Shown here: in pieces, positions 1 through 4,695 of the stretch
How positions within the stretch are numbered: the stretch's first letter is position 1
How the letters are laid out: the number at the start of each line of letters is the position of its first letter
Assembly (NCBI GenBank): GCA_003545435.1
Contig: DPYI01000070.1
Coordinates: 4,728-15,580, forward strand
DNA from: Patescibacteria group bacterium
GTDB lineage: Bacteria; Patescibacteriota; Microgenomatia; UBA10105; UBA927
DNA length: 10,853 nt
Direction of reading: 5' to 3'
Position numbers and translations under genes: made by a program
Notes under the pieces: model-generated
What the model was told of the DNA's origin: nothing
The model's database searches: none
The model's input: the letters and a program-made list of their open reading frames with translations, nothing else

Positions 1-1311
1 GGAGTGGATGATGCCAAAAAAGAACTGGAAGAGGTTGTGGACTTTTTGAAAAACCCGAGCAAATACAAGGCGCTTGGCGCCCGGACCCCCAAAGGGGTCA
101 TCCTGGTCGGGCCGTCAGGAACGGGAAAAACCCTCCTTGCCAAAGCCATGGCAGGAGAAGCACGTACCGTATTTTACAGTATTGCAGGAAGCGAGTTTAT
201 GGAAATGCTGGTGGGAGTAGGCGCAGCGCGGGTCCGGGACCTATTCTCACAGGCTAAGAAAAACGCTCCGGCAATTATTTTTATCGATGAAATTGATGCA
301 ATCGGGAGGATGCGGTCAGTCGGCATCATGGGAGGGCATGATGAGCGGGAACAGACGCTCAATCAAATCCTCGTTGAAATGGACGGATTTGAACCCAATA
401 CCGCCGTTCTTGTGGTTGCTGCTACCAACCGCGGAGATCTCCTCGATCCTGCCCTTACCAGACCCGGAAGATTTGACCGCCGGATCACTCTGGACCTTCC
501 TGACATGGAGGGTCGGAAAGCAATTCTTGCCATACATGCCAAGGGCAAGCCGTTTGTCAAAGATCTGGATTGGGATAAAGCAGCCAAGCGGACCGTCGGA
601 TTTAGCGGTGCGGATCTGGAAAATATGCTCAATGAGGCGGCCATTCTGGCAGCAAGGGACAATAAAAAGGAAATAGATTTTACGGATTTTGAAGAAGCTG
701 CTACTAAAGTGAAACTCGGTCCTGAAAAGAAACGCCTGCAATCAGACGCGGACCGGAAAATGACTGCATATCATGAAGCAGGACACGCGGTCGTCACGTA
801 TCATATGCCCGGAATGGATAAAGTACACAGAATTTCCATCGTATCCCGCGGTATGGCCCTGGGGTATACACTCACTCCTCCTGAAAAAGACCGGCTCCAC
901 GAAACAAAATCGCATTTGATAAACCAAATTGCCAGCATGATGGGAGGGAGAGCCGCGGAAGAGCTGATTTTTAAAGATATTACCAGCGGGGCTGCCAATG
1001 ACATTGATCAGGCAACGCGAATTGCCCGGTATATGGTCATGGAATTCGGAATGAGCGACCTGGGGCCTATCAACTTCGGTCCGGAAATGGACGTGACCGA
1101 ATGGGGGAAGTCACTCGTGGAGCAGCAGCAGATCTCTCCGGATATGCTTTCGGCAATTGATAAAGAAATAAAAAAGTTTATTGATGCCGGATATAAAACC
1201 GCAATAACACAGGTGAAAAAACATAAAAAACAAATGGACCGGATTGTTGAGGTATTACTGAAAAAAGAAACGATTGAGGGGGAAGAATTTGATCAATTGA
1301 TGAGCACATGA
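1..1311 (+). CDS. ftsH: ATP-dependent zinc metalloprotease FtsH (5'-partial)
   Basis: Membrane-anchored AAA+ protease that unfolds and degrades membrane and short-lived cytosolic proteins. The gene runs in from the left edge: the first visible codon (GGA) is in frame with a GVDDAKKEL segment that lies inside the AAA domain of full-length FtsH, so the transmembrane N-terminus is missing and the GTG at 4 is probably not the start. Counting that GTG as residue 1: Walker A GPSGTGKT 36-43, pore-loop region FMEMLVGVG 65-73, Walker B IIFIDE 91-96, second region of homology with both arginines in RPGRFDR 153-159, zinc motif HEAGH 257-261, and the third zinc ligand in SGAANDID (D333). Two oddities: Walker A has Ser for the usual second Pro, and the pore-loop Phe is Leu69. 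The last codons and stop (TGA 1309-1311) lie inside a repeat unit, so the C-terminus (QLMST) seems to have been set by the repeat. Family assignment is certain. Confidence 0.97.
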   Translation, partial: GVDDAKKELEEVVDFLKNPSKYKALGARTPKGVILVGPSGTGKTLLAKAMAGEARTVFYSIAGSEFMEMLVGVGAARVRDLFSQAKKNAPAIIFIDEIDAIGRMRSVGIMGGHDEREQTLNQILVEMDGFEPNTAVLVVAATNRGDLLDPALTRPGRFDRRITLDLPDMEGRKAILAIHAKGKPFVKDLDWDKAAKRTVGFSGADLENMLNEAAILAARDNKKEIDFTDFEEAATKVKLGPEKKRLQSDADRKMTAYHEAGHAVVTYHMPGMDKVHRISIVSRGMALGYTLTPPEKDRLHETKSHLINQIASMMGGRAAEELIFKDITSGAANDIDQATRIARYMVMEFGMSDLGPINFGPEMDVTEWGKSLVEQQQISPDMLSAIDKEIKKFIDAGYKTAITQVKKHKKQMDRIVEVLLKKETIEGEEFDQLMST

Positions 1312-1391
1312 TTAAAACAACATGATGAGCACGTGAGAAGATATGAGCACATGAAAGAAGAACGTGATTAGCACATGATAAGATAGGTACA
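1298..1391 (+). repeat. Cluster A of a short degenerate repeat (core GATGAGCACATG)
   Basis: Copies related to GATGAGCAC begin near 1299, 1324, 1342 and 1366, with a weaker one near 1382. Spacing is irregular (about 16 to 25 bp). The cluster starts in the last codons of ftsH and fills the whole ftsH-GxxExxY gap. The same core in the opposite orientation forms clusters in the exonuclease gene at 1776-1871 and 2232-2315. Seen directly; what the repeat does is unknown. Confidence 0.8.
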
Positions 1392-1777
1392 TGAAGCCAA
1401 TAAAAAAACCTGCCGTATTTGAAGATCTTACATATAAAATAATTGGAATAGCCTATACGATTCATAAAGAATTAGGTCCAATCCACAAAGAACAAGTGTA
1501 TCAAAAAGCATTAGTAAATGAATTTCAGGAAAACCATATCCCTTTTAAAAAAGAAATTCGATTTCCGGTTATATTTAAAGGGAAAAATGTCGGTGTATAT
1601 ATCCCTGATTTTATTATTGATGATAAAGTAATTATTGAGATTAAGGCTATGAATTTTCTTCCGTTAAATACTACAACTCAGTTAACTTATTATTTAAAAT
1701 CAACCGGATATAAAGTTGGATTACTCCTAAATTTTGGATCGCCAAAATTACAAGTTCGGCGGAGAATATATGGATAA
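1391..1777 (+). CDS. GxxExxY family protein (PD-(D/E)XK nuclease-like fold predicted)
   Basis: A 128-aa protein matching the GxxExxY family, which is widespread in environmental bacteria and has no settled function; its conserved residues suggest a PD-(D/E)XK nuclease-like core. Visible motifs are HKELGPIHKEQVY at 25-37 (G29, E34, Y37), IPDF at 71-74 (D73), IIEIKA at 81-86 (E83, K85), the Q97-LTYYL helix, and the hydrophobic VGLLLNFG strand at 109-116. E34, D73, E83 and K85 are the likely nuclease-like residues. Length is normal for the family. The ATG at 1391 sits at the end of repeat cluster A. The stop overlaps the start of the exonuclease gene by 8 bp, which suggests translational coupling. 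The gene looks clearly more AT-rich than ftsH. Together with the inverted repeats on both sides, this suggests insertion as a cassette; that is an inference. Family assignment is firm, biochemical role is not. Confidence 0.88.
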   Translation: MKPIKKPAVFEDLTYKIIGIAYTIHKELGPIHKEQVYQKALVNEFQENHIPFKKEIRFPVIFKGKNVGVYIPDFIIDDKVIIEIKAMNFLPLNTTTQLTYYLKSTGYKVGLLLNFGSPKLQVRRRIYG

Positions 1778-2891
1778 ATCACGTGCTAATCAAGTTCAGC
1801 AATCATGTGCTCATCAGGAATCATCATCTCGTGTTCATCTCGTACCTCAATCTAGCGCTCATCAAGCACCAACCCGGTTGGTGTTAATAGATGGTAATGC
1901 AATTTTACATCGCGCCTTTCATGCGTTGCCGCCTCTGACTGCGCCTGACGGACGGGTAGTGAATGCCGTCTATGGATTCACAACCATGCTTCTCAGGCTT
2001 ATCCGTGATTTACAGCCAACACACCTGGCTGTCGCGTTTGATCGGCCCGCTCCGACATTCCGAAAAGAACTCTATAAGGAATATCAGGCAAAACGGCCGA
2101 AAATGGATGAGGCGCTTATCCCGCAGGTAGACAAGATTCACGATCTCCTGACCGCATTCAGTATTCCAATTTTTGAAAAAGACGGATTTGAAGCGGATGA
2201 CATCATGGGTACGATCGTGCATGATATCATCGATGAGCACAAGATTAAAACGCAGGATGAGCGCAAGAAATCTCGTGCTAATCTCGCGCCTTCGTCTAGC
2301 GCTCATCAAGTTAATCAAATAATTATCGTGACGGGCGACAGGGATCTTCTTCAACTTGTAGAAGACGACAAGATTCTGGTCTATATGCCTACTAAAGGGT
2401 TATCTGAAGGGAAATTATACGGAGAAAAGGAGACGGAAGAGCGGTTAGGCGTGAAACCTTCGCTTGTTCCTGATTATAAAGCATTGGCAGGAGACGCGTC
2501 GGACAATTATCCGGGTATTCCCGGCATTGGCCCCAAAACCGCTGTTGAGATCCTAAAGAAAGCCGGATCTATAGATTCGTTATATGCTTCTATCGGAAAG
2601 AAATCATTTGGGCTCTCGGATGCGTTAGTACAGAAAATTAGGGAAGGAAAAGAAAGCGCATTATTATCACATCAATTAGCTACCATTAATCGCGAGGTGC
2701 CGATTAATATTGATATACCAACATTTTCTGAAAATCAGATGACAAAGAAACAGGCAATTGAGATGCTCCAAACATTTGGCTTCCGGTCGTTGATTAAACG
2801 GTTGGAAAAAAGAGAAGACGGAAAAAGAGATAATGAGATAAAGAAGAAAAGAAATATAAAAAAAGAAGATGCTCAGATAGGATTGTTTTAA
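1770..2891 (+). CDS. Stand-alone 5'-3' exonuclease / flap nuclease (PolA N-terminal type)
   Basis: A 373-aa homologue of the 5'-nuclease domain of DNA polymerase I, expected to remove RNA primers and 5' flaps in replication and repair; no polymerase domain follows. Metal-binding acidic residues are all present: LIDGNA (D41), AFDRP (D91), GFEADDIMG (E141, D143, D144), VTGDRD (D190, D192) and GDASDNYPG (D242, D245), followed by the IPGIGPKTA helix-hairpin-helix at 250-258. I chose ATG 1770 because GGAG lies 5 bp upstream; a TTG at 1734 is possible but lies deep in the preceding gene. Residues 3-34 are four tandem 8-residue repeats (SRANQ, SCAHQ, SRVHL, SSAHQ) from 24-bp DNA repeats, so the ancestral protein probably began near PTRLVLIDG. 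Residues 155-182 are a second repeat insertion, just before the strand carrying D190. The C-terminus is a lysine-rich tail ending in QIGLF, which fits a sliding-clamp-binding motif. Nuclease identity is certain; the effects of the insertions are unknown. Confidence 0.95.
   Translation: MDKSRANQVQQSCAHQESSSRVHLVPQSSAHQAPTRLVLIDGNAILHRAFHALPPLTAPDGRVVNAVYGFTTMLLRLIRDLQPTHLAVAFDRPAPTFRKELYKEYQAKRPKMDEALIPQVDKIHDLLTAFSIPIFEKDGFEADDIMGTIVHDIIDEHKIKTQDERKKSRANLAPSSSAHQVNQIIIVTGDRDLLQLVEDDKILVYMPTKGLSEGKLYGEKETEERLGVKPSLVPDYKALAGDASDNYPGIPGIGPKTAVEILKKAGSIDSLYASIGKKSFGLSDALVQKIREGKESALLSHQLATINREVPINIDIPTFSENQMTKKQAIEMLQTFGFRSLIKRLEKREDGKRDNEIKKKRNIKKEDAQIGLF
1776..1871 (+). repeat. Cluster B: four tandem 24-bp repeats in the exonuclease N-terminus
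   Basis: Four in-frame units of exactly 24 bp at 1776-1799, 1800-1823, 1824-1847 and 1848-1871, each with a core resembling GTGCTCATC (GTGCTAATC, GTGCTCATC, GTGTTCATC, GCGCTCATC). Each encodes eight residues with a Ser-(Arg/Cys/Ser)-(Ala/Val)-(Asn/His)-(Gln/Leu) centre. The core is the reverse complement of the cluster A core. The multiple-of-three length lets the array grow without a frameshift. Confidence 0.88.
2232..2315 (+). repeat. Cluster C: head-to-head 24-bp repeats inside the nuclease domain
   Basis: The unit at 2232-2255 (core GATGAGCAC) and the half-unit at 2256-2267 (core GATGAGCGC) are in cluster A orientation. They are followed by two units in cluster B orientation at 2268-2291 and 2292-2315. 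GATGAGCGC 2256-2264 and GCGCTCATC 2299-2307 are perfect 9-bp inverted arms, so the stretch can form a hairpin. It encodes residues 155-182, between a helix and the strand that carries the conserved VTGD. All units keep the frame. Confidence 0.85.
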
Positions 2892-2897
2892 TATAAT
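2892..2897 (+). promoter_or_regulatory. Possible -10 box for the 99-aa gene
   Basis: A perfect TATAAT lies directly after the exonuclease stop and 12 bp before the next ATG (2910), which would start the transcript only a few bases upstream of the start codon. No convincing -35 is visible, and the flanking DNA is AT-rich, so this may be chance. Confidence 0.3.
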
Positions 2898-2909
2898 TCC
2901 AAAATTATT

Positions 2910-3209
2910 ATGAATAATGCAAGAGAAGATATAGGAGTTTTTGATCCGGCTAAGGTGATGCAAACACAATTTGGTATCGCAGTGGATATGGCTACACTTA
3001 AAAGCTATCAAGCAGAAGATCTTCCCATACCTGATGAGATAAAAACCAGACTAGCAAAACATGTTGACTATGTTGAAGAACAAATAAGAAGATGGGGCAC
3101 ACCTGCAATAGATGAAGGGTTGGATACTATTGTATTAGGTAAGCCATCATGGGATCACGCACAGAAATTGATCGATTCTTATCATGCTCTCTTTGATAAT
3201 CCCGTATGA
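2910..3209 (+). CDS. Uncharacterised 99-aa protein
   Basis: I do not recognise this small soluble protein (99 aa). It has no signal peptide or membrane segment and looks mostly helical and acidic, with features such as LAKHVDYVEEQIRRWG (48-63) and HAQKLIDSYHALFD (83-96). It starts 18 bp after the exonuclease stop without a Shine-Dalgarno sequence. Its stop (TGA 3207-3209) overlaps the next start codon as ATGA, and the same arrangement repeats at the next two junctions. It is therefore the first member of a chain of four overlapping ORFs ending in the glycosyltransferase. Normal amino-acid composition and the overlap support a real gene; function is unknown. Confidence 0.7.
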   Translation: MNNAREDIGVFDPAKVMQTQFGIAVDMATLKSYQAEDLPIPDEIKTRLAKHVDYVEEQIRRWGTPAIDEGLDTIVLGKPSWDHAQKLIDSYHALFDNPV

Positions 3210-3364
3210 ATATAGCTCTCGTTCATGACTATTTAGCAGAATATGGAGGAGCGGAACGGGTCGTGGAAGCTCTTCCCCAGTATAACGCTTACTTCCTCCC
3301 GAGGTTTACATCCTCGCGTCGGAAGGGCGCGTATACGGGGCTGCGGCCTCCTTTGTTCATATGA
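3206..3364 (+). CDS. 52-aa ORF: duplicated glycosyltransferase N-terminus, copy 1
   Basis: Residues 1-24 (start MNIALVHDY, then EYGGAERVVEALP at 12-24) match the N-terminus of the glycosyltransferase at 3516. The remaining 28 codons are unrelated to it and contain hairpin 1 (3282-3333). Compared with copy 2, 15 of the first 24 codons differ synonymously and only three change the residue, so the segment long evolved under protein-level selection. The start overlaps the stop of the 99-aa gene and the TGA (3362-3364) overlaps the start of copy 2, both as ATGA. It could encode a short peptide, serve as a translational-coupling relay, or be the remnant of a lost tandem glycosyltransferase gene. 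It lacks nearly all of the GT fold and cannot be an active transferase. Confidence 0.6.
   Translation: MNIALVHDYLAEYGGAERVVEALPQYNAYFLPRFTSSRRKGAYTGLRPPLFI
3282..3333. repeat. Structured hairpin 1
   Basis: Three stacked helices: GTATA/TATAC (outer, with CGC/GCG just inside), CTTCC/GGAAG (middle) and CGAGG/CCTCG (inner), closed by the 7-base loop TTTACAT. Internal loops separate the helices. No T-tract follows, so it is not a typical terminator. Confidence 0.75.
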
Positions 3365-3519
3365 AACTGGCGTTGGTTCACGATTATCTCTCTGAATACG
3401 GAGGTGCTGAGAGAGTTGTTGAGGCCTTGCCCCGAAATAACGCTTCCTTGCTCGCATGGTCTACGTCCATGCCTCGCAAGAGCGCGTATTTGGGACTGCG
3501 GTTTCATATTATTTTATGA
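3361..3519 (+). CDS. 52-aa ORF: duplicated glycosyltransferase N-terminus, copy 2
   Basis: Starts exactly 155 bp after copy 1 and 155 bp before the full-length gene. Residues 1-24 (start MKLALVHDY, then EYGGAERVVEALP at 12-24) again match the glycosyltransferase. Against the intact gene, nine of the first 23 codons differ synonymously and three change the residue. The 28-codon tail aligns with that of copy 1 (12 of 28 residues identical) and carries hairpin 2 (3445-3494). The TGA at 3517-3519 overlaps the ATG of the full-length gene as ATGA. Same length as copy 1 with no frameshift, so ribosomes could pass along the chain by termination and reinitiation. Role unknown: peptide, relay or gene remnant. 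Confidence 0.6.
   Translation: MKLALVHDYLSEYGGAERVVEALPRNNASLLAWSTSMPRKSAYLGLRFHIIL
3445..3494. repeat. Structured hairpin 2, same fold as hairpin 1
   Basis: Same layout as the structure 155-160 bp upstream but with different bases in the stems: AAATA/TATTT (outer, again with CGC/GCG inside), CTTGC/GCAAG (middle), GCATGG/CCATGC (inner), and the 7-base loop TCTACGT. The paired changes preserve base pairing. Confidence 0.75.
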
Positions 3520-4688
3520 AAGTTGCATTAGTACACGATTATATAAGTGAATACGGCGGTGCCGAGAGAGTGGTAGAAACCTTGCATGAAATATGGCCGG
3601 ATGCGCCTCTTTACACTGCGTTTGTGGACTGGAAGCGGTTGGGGACTCACGCGGATCGGTTTAGAAACTGGAACATCAAAACAAGTTGGGTTCAGCATTT
3701 CTGGATTATCAAGAAATTCATTTCACCTTTGCGGTTTCTGGTGCCGCTAATTTGGCAGAGTTTTGATCTTTCCGGATATGACGTTGTCCTTACATCGAGT
3801 GGATGGTTTATCCCCCGAGGAGTAAAGGCTGGAACACGACCCTTTAAAGGTGTCACCTTTAAAGGGTATCCGATGCAAATATGCTACATCCATCATCCCC
3901 CGCGCAATCTCTATGGATATGCAACAGGAAGCAATCTGCAAAAATATTGGCCGGTACGGTTATATTCGATATTCGTCAATTTCTTTTTGAGAAATTATGA
4001 TTTTAAGACAGCACAGAAAGTAGATTATTTCATAGCAAACTCGAAAGAGACGGCTCGGAGAGTGGAGAAATTTTATAGAAGGGAATCCACAGTTATCTAT
4101 CCTCCCATTTCTCAAAATCCGAAATCCGAAATCCGAAATCCGAAACAAATTCAAAATTCAAAAATAAAAAAAAGTAAAACCTATTACTTGTCGGTTGGCC
4201 GATTGAGTTGGGCGAAGAGAGTGGATCTTATTATCCAAGCATGCAATGAGCTTAAACTACCTTTAAAAATCGTTGGAGTTGGGAAAGAGGAAGAAGCGCT
4301 CAAAAAAATTGCCAGCCCGACAGTTGAATTTCTAGGAAGCGTTTCTGATGCTGAGCTTGCGGAACTTTATGCAAACGCGAAAGCACTGATATTTTGTGCT
4401 CTGGACGAAGATTTCGGCATGGTGCCGCCTGAAGCTATGGTATATGGAACTCCTGTCATTGGTTTGTCGCAGGGAGGAGTGAAGGAAACGGTGATTGATC
4501 AAAAAACAGGAGTGTTGTTCCATGAACCGACAGTTGATGCATTGACTAAAGCGATACTCACATTTGAACACATATCAAAAGGAAAAGATTGGACAACGGA
4601 ATGCATGAAACAGGCCGAGAAATTCAGTAAAGGCACTTTTAAGAAAAAAATAAAAGCCTTCGTTGAGGAAAAAACGATCAAAGTTTAG
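3516..4688 (+). CDS. Family 4-type glycosyltransferase (GT-B fold)
   Basis: A 390-aa protein that by family should transfer a sugar from a nucleotide-sugar donor to an acceptor in polysaccharide, glycolipid or glycoprotein synthesis at the cytoplasmic side; donor and acceptor cannot be read from sequence. It has the N-terminal VALVHDY strand and YGGAERVV loop (3-20), QICYIHHPPR at 121-130, the linker near VIYPP (193-197), the C-terminal domain opening with LSVGRL..KRVD (225-237), and the retaining-enzyme motif EDFGMVPPE (E298-x7-E306). ATG 3516 is chosen because it aligns with the family start and overlaps the upstream stop as ATGA; an in-frame ATG at 3456 would add 20 unrelated residues. Two in-frame insertions are visible: a palindrome-encoded stretch (about 108-117) and a heptamer-repeat linker (about 199-221). 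Both lie where the GT-B fold should tolerate loops, so activity may be kept. It ends 7 bp from the convergent 795-aa gene. Confidence 0.92.
   Translation: MKVALVHDYISEYGGAERVVETLHEIWPDAPLYTAFVDWKRLGTHADRFRNWNIKTSWVQHFWIIKKFISPLRFLVPLIWQSFDLSGYDVVLTSSGWFIPRGVKAGTRPFKGVTFKGYPMQICYIHHPPRNLYGYATGSNLQKYWPVRLYSIFVNFFLRNYDFKTAQKVDYFIANSKETARRVEKFYRRESTVIYPPISQNPKSEIRNPKQIQNSKIKKSKTYYLSVGRLSWAKRVDLIIQACNELKLPLKIVGVGKEEEALKKIASPTVEFLGSVSDAELAELYANAKALIFCALDEDFGMVPPEAMVYGTPVIGLSQGGVKETVIDQKTGVLFHEPTVDALTKAILTFEHISKGKDWTTECMKQAEKFSKGTFKKKIKAFVEEKTIKV
3840..3866. repeat. Perfect 27-bp palindrome inserted in the glycosyltransferase
   Basis: Thirteen-base arms (left arm CCCTTTAAAGGTG) flank one central T at 3853. 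It encodes the PFKGVTFKG stretch (109-117), which separates the usual GVxxG loop from the conserved QICYIHHPPR segment and is not expected in the family. The frame is kept. Confidence 0.85.
4117..4163 (+). repeat. Heptamer repeats in the glycosyltransferase interdomain linker
   Basis: Four perfect ATCCGAA units at 4117-4144, followed by two ATTCAAA units at 4149-4162. They encode the polar stretch NPKSEIRNPKQIQNSK (201-216) between the two GT-B domains. Because the unit is 7 bp, copy-number change would shift the frame unless three units are gained or lost. Confidence 0.88.
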
Positions 4689-4695
4689 TTTTGGT

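Larger units (their letters stand above)
1298..1816. mobile_element. Possible cassette: GxxExxY gene between inverted repeats
   Basis: The 16-base sequence TGATGAGCACATGATT at 1298-1313 occurs as its exact reverse complement at 1801-1816. A second 9-base pair, GATTAGCAC at 1366-1374 and GTGCTAATC at 1783-1791, is also perfectly inverted. The GxxExxY gene is the only gene between them, and it differs in composition from ftsH. No transposase and no obvious target-site duplication are visible. The unit may be a small non-autonomous element, or two independently spread repeat clusters that happen to face each other. Confidence 0.45.
3206..3515 (+). repeat. Two tandem 155-bp units upstream of the glycosyltransferase
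   Basis: Unit 1 is 3206-3360 and unit 2 is 3361-3515. Each has about 72 bp of glycosyltransferase 5' coding sequence followed by about 83 bp holding a long imperfect hairpin, and each ends at the A of the next ATG. The third copy of the 5' end (3516 onward) continues into the intact gene and lacks the hairpin. The copies are old: nucleotides differ at many third codon positions. Confidence 0.85.

Noticed and set aside
316..741. Long minus-strand ORF inside ftsH
   Set aside because: Shadow of a strongly conserved gene; composition is unlike a real protein.
1734..1769. TTG start for the exonuclease
   Set aside because: It lies within the GxxExxY coding end and lacks a Shine-Dalgarno; ATG 1770 has GGAG at good spacing.
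1776..1871. CRISPR array
   Set aside because: The 24-bp units are directly adjacent and degenerate with no unique spacers, and they are translated in frame.
3233..3507. Minus-strand ORFs over the tandem units
   Set aside because: They are Arg/Pro-rich products of the hairpins read backwards; their resemblance to each other follows from the DNA repeat, and they have no promoter or start signal.
3456..3515. Upstream in-frame ATG that would lengthen the glycosyltransferase by 20 residues
   Set aside because: The extra residues come from the hairpin unit and match no glycosyltransferase; the ATG at 3516 aligns with the family start and with copies 1 and 2.
3206..3515. Diversity-generating retroelement template/variable repeats
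   Set aside because: Differences are mostly synonymous third-position changes, not adenine-specific, and no reverse transcriptase is present.
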